Positions 9,784-18,675 of a stretch of 64,000 bases of DNA are shown here, piece after piece. The stretch lies in the NCBI GenBank assembly GCA_015234425.1, contig JADGNE010000006.1, positions 310,001 through 374,000 on the forward strand, in the 5' to 3' direction. A model generated the notes under the pieces. It did not search any database. It saw nothing but the letters and a program-made list of their open reading frames with translations, and was not told where the DNA came from. Position 1 is the first letter of the stretch; every line of letters starts with the position of its first letter. This stretch comes from Devosia sp. Its GTDB lineage: Bacteria > Pseudomonadota > Alphaproteobacteria > Rhizobiales > Devosiaceae. The position numbers and the translations under genes were made by a program.

Positions 9784-10619
9784 GATGCTCTCCCCTGACT
9801 CTTGGGATCGAGAATATCGCGCAAGGCGTCCCCGAAGAGGTTGAAGCCCAGAATACCGAGCATGATGGTGAGGCCCGGGAACGCCAGGAGCCAAGGCGCC
9901 TGCTGCATCAGGTTTCGCGCCTCGCTCATCATCAGCCCCAGGGACGGTGCCGGCGGCTGCGTGCCGAGGCCAAGGAAGCTCAGGCCGGCCTCTGTAAGAA
10001 GCGCCCAGGCCAGCGCCAGGGTCACCTGCACGGTCAGCGGCGCGACGAGATTGAGCAGCAGATGCCGGCTCATGATGTAGCGCTGCGAGCTGCCAAAAGT
10101 GCGCGCCGCATCAACGAAATCGCGGCGCTTGAGCGACAGCGTCGGCCCCCGCACCACGCGCGCAAAGATCGGCGTATAGACCGAGGCAATGGCGACCACG
10201 CTGGTCATGGTCCCCGGCCCGACAATGGCGATAATCAGCAGCGCCAGGAGGATTGCCGGAAACGCCAGCAGCACGTCCATCGAGCGCATGAAGACGCCAT
10301 CGAGCCATCCGCCCCACCATCCGGCGAGAAGGCCAATGATGGTCCCAAGCAGCGTCGCCAGCCCCACCGAGGCAAAGGCGATGACGAAGGACTGTCCGAT
10401 ACCGGCCATGAGACGGCTCGCCGTATCGCGCCCGAAGAGGTCGGTGCCCATGAGATAGGTCTCATTGGGCGGCTTCAGCCGGTCGACGCGGAATTGCTGG
10501 ATCGGATCATGCGGCGTGAAGCCGAAAGAACCGCAGACCGCCAGGATCAGATAAACGAGAATAATAGCCGCGCCGATACGGCCGGTCGGATGGGCCGCGA
10601 TGGCCTTGAGAATGCGCAT
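9780..10619 (-). CDS. Peptide ABC importer permease (DppC-like)
   Basis: 279 aa inner-membrane permease of the BPD_transp_1 type. It has an N-terminal membrane segment (RIGAAIILVYLILAVCGSFG), the DppC/OppC signature GTDLFGRDTASRLMAG, and the cytoplasmic EAA loop DAARTFGSSQRYIMSRHLLLN that contacts the ATPase. It ends FNLFGDALRDILDP, typical of OppC. The ATG at 10617-10619 overlaps the stop of the DppB-like gene by one base, and its own stop overlaps the ATPase start. Confidence 0.92.
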   Translation of the reverse strand: MRILKAIAAHPTGRIGAAIILVYLILAVCGSFGFTPHDPIQQFRVDRLKPPNETYLMGTDLFGRDTASRLMAGIGQSFVIAFASVGLATLLGTIIGLLAGWWGGWLDGVFMRSMDVLLAFPAILLALLIIAIVGPGTMTSVVAIASVYTPIFARVVRGPTLSLKRRDFVDAARTFGSSQRYIMSRHLLLNLVAPLTVQVTLALAWALLTEAGLSFLGLGTQPPAPSLGLMMSEARNLMQQAPWLLAFPGLTIMLGILGFNLFGDALRDILDPKSQGRAS

Positions 10620-11578
10620 CAGCGGGCTCCCAGACGAATACGGGGATCGAGCGCTGCATAGGCAAGGTCTACCAAGAGGTTCACCACGAGGAAGTTGAAG
10701 GCGATAAAGAGCACGCATCCCTGCACCAGCGCATAGTCACGCTGGCCGATGGCTTCGAGCGTCAGGCGCCCCAGCCCCGGCAGGGCAAAGATCTGCTCAA
10801 CGATGACAGCGCCACCCAGCAAATAGCCGAACTCGACGCCGCTCAGCGTCACCACGGGAATAAGCGCATTGGGCAGCGCATGGCGCCAGATCACATTCCG
10901 CTTGGGCACGCCCTTGGCGCGCGCCGTGCGGATATAGTCGTCGCTCAGGACGTCGAGCATGGCCGAGCGCGAAATGCGCGTCACCGAGGCGGCAAAGGCA
11001 AAGCCCAGCGTAATGGCGGGGAAAATCAGCTGCGCCAGATTGGCGACGGGATCGACCCAGAACGGCACGAAGCTGCCCATGGTCGGGATGTAGCCAAAAT
11101 AGACCGAGAGCACATAGATGATGACGAGGCCGACGACAAAGCCCGGCGTCGACTGGCCCAGCATGGCAAAGATGCGCACCACCACGTCGGTGGATTTTTC
11201 GGCCCGCGTCGCGGCCAGCACACCGGCCGGAATGCCGATCGCCAGCGCGATCACCATGGACATCAGCGCCATCTGCAGCGTCAGCGGAAAGCGCTCGAGA
11301 ATAATGGTCATGACCGAGCGGCCATGCGTCACCGATATGCCGAGATCGCCCTGCACCACGCCTGTAAGCCAGCGGCCATACTGGACGATAACCGGCTGAT
11401 CGATACCGAAATACACCGCCAGCGCCTGGCGCTGGGCGGGTGTCAGCAGGCCTGACTCGGTCCCGAGCATGGCGGTAATGGCGTCGCCGGGGATCATGCG
11501 GATGGAAAAGAACACCAGCAGCGACACGCCGATCAGGATCAGCGGAAATGTCAGCAGCCGTCGCGCCAGATAGTTCAT
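10619..11578 (-). CDS. Peptide ABC importer permease (DppB-like)
   Basis: 319 aa inner-membrane permease with six predicted hydrophobic segments. The N-terminus (YLARRLLTFPLILIGVSLLVF) and C-terminus (DLAYAALDPRIRLG) are classic DppB/OppB. The EAA loop is YIRTARAKGVPKRNVIWRHALPNALIP. It forms the heterodimeric channel with the DppC-like protein. A strong hairpin in the 85 bp upstream separates it from the binding-protein gene. Confidence 0.92.
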   Translation of the reverse strand: MNYLARRLLTFPLILIGVSLLVFFSIRMIPGDAITAMLGTESGLLTPAQRQALAVYFGIDQPVIVQYGRWLTGVVQGDLGISVTHGRSVMTIILERFPLTLQMALMSMVIALAIGIPAGVLAATRAEKSTDVVVRIFAMLGQSTPGFVVGLVIIYVLSVYFGYIPTMGSFVPFWVDPVANLAQLIFPAITLGFAFAASVTRISRSAMLDVLSDDYIRTARAKGVPKRNVIWRHALPNALIPVVTLSGVEFGYLLGGAVIVEQIFALPGLGRLTLEAIGQRDYALVQGCVLFIAFNFLVVNLLVDLAYAALDPRIRLGAR

Positions 11579-11630
11579 GGCCTAAGGTCCTGGATGAAAG
11601 AAATGAAAAGGCCGACCTCGGGCAGGAGGA

Positions 11631-11650
11631 GGCGGGCCGCAGGGCCCGCC
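11631..11650 (-). promoter_or_regulatory. Intercistronic stem-loop between binding protein and permease genes
   Basis: A perfect 8-bp inverted repeat, GGCGGGCC and GGCCCGCC, with a 4-nt loop lies between the binding-protein stop (11664) and the permease start (11578). There is no T-run after it, so it is unlikely to be a full terminator. It probably stabilises the upstream message or attenuates read-through, which would let the binding protein be made in excess over the permeases. Similar hairpins occupy the same place in two other ABC operons here (20528-20541 and 33638-33660). Confidence 0.7.
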
Positions 11651-11663
11651 CCAAGATCGGATA

Positions 11664-13181
11664 TTACTGACCGAGCGTCACCTTGGTGAGGCCGAACAGC
11701 GTACCGGTTGCCGACGGCTCGAAGCCCGACAGGGTCTTGAGCTGAGCGGTGTAGGTGTTGGAGGTCGAGAGCCACACCCACGGAGCAAGCTCGGTGATGC
11801 GCTGTTCGAACTTGGCGAAGATTTCCTTGCGCTTGGCGAGGTCGGTCTCGACACGGCCCTGCTGGAGCAGGCTGTCGATCTCGTCGTCAGCGAAGTTGGA
11901 AACCTTCTGCAAATTGCCGTCCTTGGTGAAGTAGCGGTTGTACATCGGGTACGGATCCGCGCGACCACCATTCTGGGCCACAGCCATGTCGAAATCGCCC
12001 GCCAGCCAGCGGTCGACATAGACGGACAGTTCCATCAGTTCGATCTCGAGCTTGACGCCGATCTCAGCCAGCTGGCTCTGCAGCACCTGGGCTTCAGCCG
12101 AAGCAACCGGGGGCTCGCCGGTGGCGGCGATCACCTTGGCGGTGAAGCCGTCAACGCCGGATTCAGCCATCAGGGCCTTGGCCTTTTCGATGTCCTGCTC
12201 ATAGCAGAACAGCGTCGAGGGATCGACGGCATAGGCCGGCATGGTCAGGGGACCCGTCACCTTGCCTTCGCCGACCAGCGCCGTGTCGAGCACGTCCTGG
12301 CGGTCAACGGCGCAGGAAATCGCCTGACGGACCTTGAGGTTATCCATCGGCGCGCGGGCCGGGTTGAGCTGCAGCACGTTATAGGCAAGGCCCGGAACGG
12401 CGTTGAGCTGCAGGTTCGCTTCGTTCGGAACCAGCGTTGCGACCAGCGGATCGTTGATCAGCGCGAAATCGGTTTGGCCAGCGCGCAGCGAAGCCAGGAT
12501 TGCGGTCTCGTCGGGCAGGACCGAGATGGTGATGCCATCATAGGCGATCTCGCCGCCAGCCCAGTTCGGGTTGACGCTCAGCACTTCGCGGGAGTTGGGC
12601 TCCCAGCTGTCGAGCACGAACGGGCCCGAGCCCAGCGTGGTGGTCGCAATCGAGCCTTCGGCAATTGCCTTGGCCGGCAGGATGGCAGCATTGATCGAAG
12701 CCATGGCCACCAGGATCGGCGCGTCCGGCTGCGACAGGGTAAACACCACGGTTGCCGGATCGGTCACTTCGATCGAGGAGATCGAGAGGAAGTTCGAGCG
12801 GGCAACAGCGGCGGTCGCTTCGTCGAGCAGGCGCTCAAACGAGGCCTTCACGTCCTCGGCAGTCACCTGTGCGCCGTCGCTGAACTTGGCGTTCGGATCG
12901 AGCTTGAAGGTCAGCGTCAGGCCGTCGTCGGAGAACGTCCAGCTCTCGGCAATGGCCGGAACCACGTCGAGCGCGGCATCGTGGCGAACCAGCGGCTCAT
13001 AGATGAGCTCGAGCAGGCGCAGCGACGAAAAGGCCGGCTGGGTGTGCGGGTCAAGACCAGCGGCGTCCTGCGCCCAGGCCATCCGCAGATTTGCGGCCTG
13101 TGCCGGCAGCACGACGCCGACACTGGCCACGAGGGCAGCGGTCAGACCGGCGAGCACAGTCCGGGAAAACTTGAAAGTCAT
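11664..13181 (-). CDS. Peptide-type ABC importer substrate-binding protein (SBP_bac_5)
   Basis: 505 aa periplasmic binding protein of the DppA/OppA family. It has a Sec signal peptide (MTFKFSRTVLAGLTAALVAS through VLPAQA, cleavage about residue 31), then NLRMAWAQDAAGLDPHT. Typical class-5 segments follow: LLELIYEPLV, PAIAESWTFSDDGLTLTFKL and FSDGAQVTAEDVKASFERL. The ATG at 13179-13181 is fixed by GGGAG about 7 nt upstream and by the signal peptide. It is first in an operon that ends with anmK, so anhydro-muropeptides or other peptides are plausible ligands; this is inferred from context only. Confidence 0.9.
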   Translation of the reverse strand: MTFKFSRTVLAGLTAALVASVGVVLPAQAANLRMAWAQDAAGLDPHTQPAFSSLRLLELIYEPLVRHDAALDVVPAIAESWTFSDDGLTLTFKLDPNAKFSDGAQVTAEDVKASFERLLDEATAAVARSNFLSISSIEVTDPATVVFTLSQPDAPILVAMASINAAILPAKAIAEGSIATTTLGSGPFVLDSWEPNSREVLSVNPNWAGGEIAYDGITISVLPDETAILASLRAGQTDFALINDPLVATLVPNEANLQLNAVPGLAYNVLQLNPARAPMDNLKVRQAISCAVDRQDVLDTALVGEGKVTGPLTMPAYAVDPSTLFCYEQDIEKAKALMAESGVDGFTAKVIAATGEPPVASAEAQVLQSQLAEIGVKLEIELMELSVYVDRWLAGDFDMAVAQNGGRADPYPMYNRYFTKDGNLQKVSNFADDEIDSLLQQGRVETDLAKRKEIFAKFEQRITELAPWVWLSTSNTYTAQLKTLSGFEPSATGTLFGLTKVTLGQ

Positions 13182-13308
13182 GTCATCTCCCTTTGAGGTG
13201 CGATCTCTGTGCGCCAGCGTGCACCTCGATTGTCCTGGCGCAGCCGGAGAAAACCACCCGGCCATTGAGCCGAGCTTAGGAGGCTTCTCCCAGCCTTGTC
13301 GAGAGTGG

Positions 13309-13332
13309 TATCACAATGGACTGGATTTGATA
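13309..13332. promoter_or_regulatory. Candidate operator (inverted repeat) before the peptide importer operon
   Basis: Imperfect palindrome with arms TATCACAAT (13309-13317) and ATTTGATA (13325-13332), spaced 7 nt, in the 188-bp gap between the binding-protein gene and the M23 gene. It is the only clear dyad in the gap. It is about 128 bp upstream of the binding-protein start codon. No cognate regulator is adjacent. This is a sequence observation with a tentative role. Confidence 0.4.
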
Positions 13333-13369
13333 GTAGATTGGCTGCGGCCAAGGCGACCAATCTACAGCT

Positions 13370-14359
13370 TCATGGCCTGTCGAGGGCTCCTGAGACGAAT
13401 TGCCCCGCCTGCGGCTCGCCGCGTTCGACGGGTTTTCCGTCAGCCGTGTAATTGAGGAAGAATGCAGGAAGCCCCTCCCCATCGGTGAGGTCTGTCGTCG
13501 TCTGCAGATGAAGGTGCAGATGCGGCTCGGAGGTATTGCCGCTATTGCCGCACCGTCCCAGCTCCTGCCCGGTCGTCACCTCATCACCGACCTCAAGCGA
13601 AATGCTCCCCTCCCGCATGTGCCCGAGGAAGGCGAACTCGCTGTTCCCAAGGTCGATGACCACGTGGTTTCCGGCCGGATTGGCCGCATCAGTCTCCCCG
13701 ATCGGATTGTCAGGCAGGTCAGACACCACAGCGACAAGTGTCCCCTCTGCCGGCGACAGGATCGGTTCGTCCCAGCAATAATAGTTTTCGAGTACGCTCG
13801 CCTCACCCGTGTGCGTCTTGCCATCGCGCATGATCAGCGCGTCCACGGCGAAACGCTGTTCGCGGTTGGCAGCGTGATAATTGGCTTCGAGCGTTCGTCC
13901 GCCCCAGACGACGAACCACTCACCTTTGAAGGGCAGGGTCAGCTCGGCCTTGGTCGCGTAGTCGAGGTAGTCGCTCTCGGCCAGCTGGGGCTCCGGCTGG
14001 ACCAGAAAACCGTCAATCTCGCCCTCCGGCGCAATGGCGAGCTGGATGATCAGCGGCGTCTCCGACAGCGACCAGCGCGACACCCGCGTATAGACCGAGA
14101 GCGCGCCATTGGGCGCCACATTCTCGCTCAGCACTTCCAGCTCTTCCCCGAAGCTGGTGGTCACCCCGATCTGAAACTGCTCGAGCCCGGCGAGCCCACC
14201 GAACACCTCCTGCATGGAGGCGGACATGTCGTCCCAAAGCTCGGGCAATGCGCCCGAGACAAACGCCTCCGCCGCCGCCTGCCCCTGCTCCAGGGCCGGC
14301 TGCTGCCCGATAGCGGGAGCGACACTCATCATGGCAAAGATTATTGGCAGCAATCGCAT
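13370..14359 (-). CDS. Exported M23-family (LytM-like) metallopeptidase domain protein
   Basis: 329 aa. The signal peptide is MRLLPIIFAMMSVAPAIGQQ. Residues about 20-130 form a DUF3887-like N-terminal domain (AAEAFVSGALPELWDDMSASMQEVFGG). The C-terminal half is an M23 peptidase: NYHAANREQRFAVDALI supplies a His and the QRFAxD form of the metal-binding motif, NHVVIDLGN follows, and HLHLHLQ gives the HxH ligand near residue 298. Such enzymes cleave peptidoglycan cross-bridges. The ATG at 14357-14359 has AGGGAG 8 nt upstream. It lies between two amino-sugar/cell-wall operons on the same strand, which suits murein turnover. Confidence 0.8.
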   Translation of the reverse strand: MRLLPIIFAMMSVAPAIGQQPALEQGQAAAEAFVSGALPELWDDMSASMQEVFGGLAGLEQFQIGVTTSFGEELEVLSENVAPNGALSVYTRVSRWSLSETPLIIQLAIAPEGEIDGFLVQPEPQLAESDYLDYATKAELTLPFKGEWFVVWGGRTLEANYHAANREQRFAVDALIMRDGKTHTGEASVLENYYCWDEPILSPAEGTLVAVVSDLPDNPIGETDAANPAGNHVVIDLGNSEFAFLGHMREGSISLEVGDEVTTGQELGRCGNSGNTSEPHLHLHLQTTTDLTDGEGLPAFFLNYTADGKPVERGEPQAGQFVSGALDRP

Positions 14360-14472
14360 CGGCTGGATCTCCCTGTCGCCCCTACCCTCACGGGCCAAAG
14401 TGACCGGGATGTGACCGCGCGCCAAGCGGAGATGGCCGTGGCCTCAAGGGCCACCGCCGGGATTGAAAAAAC

Positions 14473-15204
14473 TTACTTCCCGCCCATCGCCGCTTCATCG
14501 CAATAAACGATGACATGGGCATGGTTGTGCAGGGCGGACGCCGGGCAATCAAGGCTCGGTTCGGCGCGGAACGCCTTGTCCAGCGCCTCGGCCTTGTTGG
14601 CGCCGATCGCCACGAGGACGATTTCCTTGGCCTGCATGATCGTGCCGACGCCCATGGTCACAGCCTGCGGCGGCGGCACTTCGCCTTCCGGGAAGTCCGA
14701 TGTATTGGCCGCAATGGTCGATGGCGTCAGGTCGACGATCCGCGTGTGGCTGTCGAAGGGCGAACCCGGCTCGTTAAAGCCGATATGCCCGTTCTGGCCG
14801 ATGCCGAGCAGCTGCAGGTCGATACCGCCGCGCGCCGCAATGGCGGCTTCATAGTCGCGACAAGCCTGTTCGATGTCGCCTTCGACACCCGGCAGGTGGC
14901 CGCTATGTGCCGGCAGATCGATCTGGCTGAACAGATGCTCTTCCATATAGCTACGGAACGAAGCCGGATGCCCCGCTGGCAGGCCGATATATTCGTCGAG
15001 ATTGAAGCTCTCCACCGCGGCGAACGAGAACCCGCCCTGGCGATAAAGCGCGATCAGCTCGGCATAGATGGAGATGAAAGTCTTGCCGGTGGCCAGACCA
15101 AGCGTCACCGAAGGATTGGCCTTCACCGTGTCGGCGATATGCTGTGCGACTGCGCTGGCCACGGCCTGCGCCGAGCCGAATACCCGAAACTCTGGAGTGT
15201 TCAT
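14473..15204 (-). CDS. nagB: Glucosamine-6-phosphate deaminase
   Basis: 243 aa enzyme converting glucosamine-6-phosphate to fructose-6-phosphate and ammonia. Motifs are LGLATGKTFISIY near residue 35, FNLDEYIGLPAGHPASF around 68-84 (Asp of the catalytic site) and LGIGQNGHIGFNEPGS near 131-146 (the NagB hallmark). It is the last gene of the sugar importer operon, and its start overlaps the PfkB kinase stop by 4 bp (ATGA). Its presence indicates that the imported substrate yields an amino sugar. No nagA deacetylase is in the window. Confidence 0.92.
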   Translation of the reverse strand: MNTPEFRVFGSAQAVASAVAQHIADTVKANPSVTLGLATGKTFISIYAELIALYRQGGFSFAAVESFNLDEYIGLPAGHPASFRSYMEEHLFSQIDLPAHSGHLPGVEGDIEQACRDYEAAIAARGGIDLQLLGIGQNGHIGFNEPGSPFDSHTRIVDLTPSTIAANTSDFPEGEVPPPQAVTMGVGTIMQAKEIVLVAIGANKAEALDKAFRAEPSLDCPASALHNHAHVIVYCDEAAMGGK

Positions 15205-16097
15205 GCTGAGATCCGTAAACTTCCTGTGCCGCCCGACGCCTGGACGGACTTGCTACCAACCGCAATGGCCGCTGCGAGGCATTCCCTGCCGTCCGCGCCA
15301 TTGAGCCAGGCGTTCAAGAACCCGGCATTGAATGCGTCACCCGCGCCGGTGGTGTCTATGACCGTTACTGCCGGAGAAGGCAAATAAAGGGTCTCGCTGT
15401 CCACCGCCAAATGGGCGCCATCGCCACCGCACTTCACGGCCACAATAGGGAAGTGCCTGGCCAGCACCGACAGGGCCCGCGCCGGATCGCTCTCGCCGGT
15501 CAGCGCATGCGCTTCCTCCTGATTGGGCAGGAAAATATCGGCTCCAGCGCAGCGCTCGAAGAACTGCGGATCGCGGATCAGCTGGTCGTCCCAGCTGGGA
15601 TCGATGGAGACGCTCAGCCCGTGCCGCTTTGCCGCGGCAATGGCATCGGGCATTTCATGGAGCGTCGCATATTCGGCGATGTGAAGGTGCGCTGCCTCGC
15701 TCCAGGCAAGACCTTCCTCAAAGCTGGCCGGACGCGCATGTCCCGCGCGCTTCGATAAAAACGCCCGGTCGCCCTCGCCAACCATGACCACGGTCAGCTG
15801 CGGCCCGGCCGTCTCGTGCTTGTCGAGAAACCGCAGGTCGAGCCCCAGCGTCTCGATCGTCTCCTCAACGCTGCGCGACAGCCCATCCGTGCCGAAGCGC
15901 GCGACAGGTGCCGCCGCTCGGCCGATCCCGACGAGATGGGCCGCCGTGATCAGCGCCCCGCCGCCCGGAGTGACCTCGAACTCCTCGGAGAATACCTCGC
16001 GGCCCATTTGCGGCAGGCCGTCGAGCCCGCGGAACACGAGGTCGCAATAAATCCGTCCGAGGCTGAGAACAGCCCCGGCTTTAGGGGAGAAAGTCAT
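15201..16097 (-). CDS. PfkB-family carbohydrate kinase
   Basis: 298 aa ribokinase-like kinase. The N-terminal substrate-binding glycines are in GREVFSEEFEVTPGGGALITAAHLVGIG, and the C-terminal anion-hole/catalytic motif is DTTGAGDAFNAGFLNAW (about residues 245-261, with the catalytic Asp). Ligand class cannot be read from sequence, but nagB lies directly downstream and overlapping, so phosphorylation of glucosamine or a related amino sugar at C6 is the natural inference. Coupled to neighbours by ATGA overlaps on both sides. Confidence 0.85.
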   Translation of the reverse strand: MTFSPKAGAVLSLGRIYCDLVFRGLDGLPQMGREVFSEEFEVTPGGGALITAAHLVGIGRAAAPVARFGTDGLSRSVEETIETLGLDLRFLDKHETAGPQLTVVMVGEGDRAFLSKRAGHARPASFEEGLAWSEAAHLHIAEYATLHEMPDAIAAAKRHGLSVSIDPSWDDQLIRDPQFFERCAGADIFLPNQEEAHALTGESDPARALSVLARHFPIVAVKCGGDGAHLAVDSETLYLPSPAVTVIDTTGAGDAFNAGFLNAWLNGADGRECLAAAIAVGSKSVQASGGTGSLRISA

Positions 16098-17164
16098 GCG
16101 CGGCCCAGGGCCTTTTCGGTGGCGGCATCAAAGAGATAGAGCGAACCGGCTTCTGCCTTGATCGACACCGTGCTGCCGACGGCCGGCACCACGCGGCCCG
16201 GCGCAGTGGCAATGATCAGGCTGTCGCCCAGCTTGACGTGCACCAGCGTTTCCGAGCCCAGCGGCTCGACCGCTTCGACCTCGCCGCGCGCACTCAGACC
16301 CGAGCCGCCAACGTCCTCGGTGACCACCAGATCATGCGGACGAATGCCGACCAGCACCTTGTTCGCCTCTGCCGGCAGGGTCAGCCCTGAAATCGCGGCA
16401 CCCTCGACATTGAGGACGCCCGAGGCCACCGTCCCGGCCACCATGTTCATCGACGGGCTGCCGATGAAGCGCGCGGTGAACACATCCTGCGGGTTTTCAT
16501 AGAGATCGGTCGGCGTGCCGACCTGCAGGATGTGCCCATCCTTCATCACCACGATCTTGTCGGCCATGGTCATGGCTTCCACCTGGTCGTGGGTCACATA
16601 GACGATCGTGGTGCCCAGCCGGCGATGGAGGCTCTTGATCTCCATGCGCATCTGGCTGCGCAGCTGCGCGTCGAGGTTGGACAGCGGCTCGTCAAACAGG
16701 AACGCCACCGGGTCGCGCACCATGGCGCGGCCAATCGCAACGCGCTGGCGCTGGCCGCCGGAAAGCGCCGCCGGACGACGATCGAGCAGCTTTTCGAGCC
16801 CGAGGATCTTGCCCGTCTCGGCAATACGCTTCTGCTTTTCTTCCTTGGTCAGCTTGGACGTATAGAGCCCGAAGCCGATGTTCTGCCCCACGGTCATGTG
16901 CGGGTAGATGGCGTAGTTCTGGAACACCATGGCGATGTTGCGCTGCTTGGGCTCGCGCTGGTTCACCACTTCGTCGCCGATCAGCAGCTGCCCGCCCGAG
17001 ATATCCTCTAGGCCAGCAATCATGCGCAGCGTGGTCGACTTGCCGCAGCCCGAAGGGCCCACGAACACGACGAATTCACCATCTTCAATCTTGAGGTCAA
17101 TGCCATGCACGGCGCGGGTCTTGCCGTATTCCTTGACCAGTCCCTTGAGTTCGATCGAGGCCAT
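16094..17164 (-). CDS. Sugar ABC importer ATPase (UgpC/MalK type)
   Basis: 356 aa. The nucleotide-binding domain has Walker [15 protein letters not shown] at about residue 36, signature [15 protein letters not shown], Walker [16 protein letters not shown] and the H-loop YVTHDQVEAM. After about residue 235 comes the TOBE/OB regulatory extension typical of MalK-type ATPases (VLVGIRPHDLVV). It pairs with the MalF/MalG-like permeases at 18676-20462. It overlaps the lyase stop by one base and the PfkB start by 4 bp. Confidence 0.92.
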   Translation of the reverse strand: MASIELKGLVKEYGKTRAVHGIDLKIEDGEFVVFVGPSGCGKSTTLRMIAGLEDISGGQLLIGDEVVNQREPKQRNIAMVFQNYAIYPHMTVGQNIGFGLYTSKLTKEEKQKRIAETGKILGLEKLLDRRPAALSGGQRQRVAIGRAMVRDPVAFLFDEPLSNLDAQLRSQMRMEIKSLHRRLGTTIVYVTHDQVEAMTMADKIVVMKDGHILQVGTPTDLYENPQDVFTARFIGSPSMNMVAGTVASGVLNVEGAAISGLTLPAEANKVLVGIRPHDLVVTEDVGGSGLSARGEVEAVEPLGSETLVHVKLGDSLIIATAPGRVVPAVGSTVSIKAEAGSLYLFDAATEKALGRA

Positions 17165-18672
17165 TATGCGACTCCCTTCAATGCGTTGAAGCGCTCATTG
17201 AGCGTGCGCGCGGCCTCAGCCTGGCGGCGCAAAAATGTCTGGTGTCTGGCGGAAAGCTCTTCTGCCTGTGCCTTGTAGCCGGCAATCGCCGCGTTCAGCG
17301 GCTCCGGCGCCGGCCCGCCATAGCGGGTGCGGACGGCAACGAAATATTCCGGCGACACGATCTCGGCAAAGGCTGCCGCATCGAGTTTGGTCTCGCGCCC
17401 CGTTGCGTGCTGGAACGCGGCCTTGAACGTCTCAAAGCCGTCGCGCGCCAGATCGCCCTGTTTGGCCACAACCGCCTTGGCGACCGCCGCAGCGATCTCG
17501 TGCCCTTCGCGGAACGACAACCCTTCCCGCCGCACCAGGCTATCGGCCAGCTCGGTAATGGTGATGCACGACCGCGAGATATTTTCCCGCACGCGATCCG
17601 GATTGATCCGGATCTGCGCCACCAGCGCCGCCAGCAGGTCGAGCACACGATAGGCGCTGGCAAAGGCGCCATAGCCCATGGCCTGCGTCTCGCCCTCGCT
17701 GTCGTTCATGTCGGTGAACGGGGTATTGTGCATTACGGTCAGCATGGCCTGCGCCCGCCCGACGGTCTGGCTCGAGAGATGCCGCAAATGCTCGATCGGC
17801 ACCGGATTACGCTTCTGTGGCATGATCGAGGAGATCTGCACGAGGCTGTTGGGCACATAAATCTGCCCCACCTCAAAGCTCGTCCACACCTGAAAATCCT
17901 GAATGACGCGCCCTAGGTGGAGGAACATCAATTCGATGCCAGAATAGGTCGAGGTGATGTAGTCCACCCCGGCAATGCAGGAATAGGAATTCTGCAGCGG
18001 CGCGGCAAAACCGAGCAGTTCCGCAACCCGCTGCCGATCAATCGGGAAACCCGATGTGGTGATCGCGGCAGCGCCCATCGGCGACAGATCGAGAATGCGA
18101 TAGGCTTCAAACAACCGCTCGATATCCCGTCCGACAAATTCCACCACTGCCGAGAGATAATGCCCGAAGGTCGTCGGCTGGGCCGGCTGGCCATGGGTAT
18201 AGGCCACGATCAGCGTCGCCTTTTCCCGCTCCGCCGCCGCGATCAGCGCGCCATGCAACGCCAGCGCCTTTTCAAGCAGCACATTCATCCGCTCGCGCAA
18301 GCCGAGCTTGAACAGCGTGTGGTCGATATCATTGCGCGACCGCGAGGTGTGCAGCCGCCCGCCGAGGTCCGGCCCGACGCGCTTTTTCAGCTCCTTCTCG
18401 ATGAGGAAGAAGAAGTCCTCGACCTCACCGGTATAGACGAGCGTTGTCGGGTCAATCTCGGCATCAATGCTGTCGAGCGCCTTGGCGATATCGCGGGACT
18501 GTTCGCCATCGAGAATGCCGGTTTCCGCCAGCATCACCAGATGCGCCCGGTCGATGGCCCGAAAACCCGCGACATGGTGGTCCTTGGCGCCATCGAACAG
18601 CGGCGCCAGAACGGTTTCTTTGTAGACCGGATCGGGGAAGACCGAAGTGTCGGTCAGGCGTGGATCACTCAT
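17164..18672 (-). CDS. Argininosuccinate lyase-like enzyme of a sugar-uptake operon
   Basis: 502 aa member of the fumarase/aspartase/argininosuccinate lyase superfamily. Visible motifs are GGRLHTSRSRNDIDHTLFK (about residues 104-122; ASL usually has HTGRSRNDQ), THGQPAQPTTFGHY near 160 (ASL usually has THLQRAQP) and the mobile catalytic-loop signature SSIMPQKRNPVPIE near 282. These substitutions mark a divergent paralogue rather than housekeeping ArgH. It lies between MalG and MalK genes of an amino-sugar importer operon with gaps of 3 bp and -1 bp, so its substrate is probably a transported compound from which fumarate or a related acid is eliminated. True ArgH function is less likely but not excluded. 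Confidence 0.75.
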   Translation of the reverse strand: MSDPRLTDTSVFPDPVYKETVLAPLFDGAKDHHVAGFRAIDRAHLVMLAETGILDGEQSRDIAKALDSIDAEIDPTTLVYTGEVEDFFFLIEKELKKRVGPDLGGRLHTSRSRNDIDHTLFKLGLRERMNVLLEKALALHGALIAAAEREKATLIVAYTHGQPAQPTTFGHYLSAVVEFVGRDIERLFEAYRILDLSPMGAAAITTSGFPIDRQRVAELLGFAAPLQNSYSCIAGVDYITSTYSGIELMFLHLGRVIQDFQVWTSFEVGQIYVPNSLVQISSIMPQKRNPVPIEHLRHLSSQTVGRAQAMLTVMHNTPFTDMNDSEGETQAMGYGAFASAYRVLDLLAALVAQIRINPDRVRENISRSCITITELADSLVRREGLSFREGHEIAAAVAKAVVAKQGDLARDGFETFKAAFQHATGRETKLDAAAFAEIVSPEYFVAVRTRYGGPAPEPLNAAIAGYKAQAEELSARHQTFLRRQAEAARTLNERFNALKGVA

Positions 18673-18675
18673 CGC

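Noticed and set aside
7906..9798. 630-codon open frame on the plus strand opposite the fused ATPase
   Set aside because: Antisense shadow; the minus strand carries two complete ABC ATPase domains.
11631..11650. Reading the intercistronic hairpin as a terminator
   Set aside because: No T-run follows and the downstream permease is clearly part of the same operon.
14437..14470. GTGGCC / GGCCAC hairpin and T-run after nagB
   Set aside because: In the direction of transcription the T-run comes before the hairpin, so it does not have the order of an intrinsic terminator.
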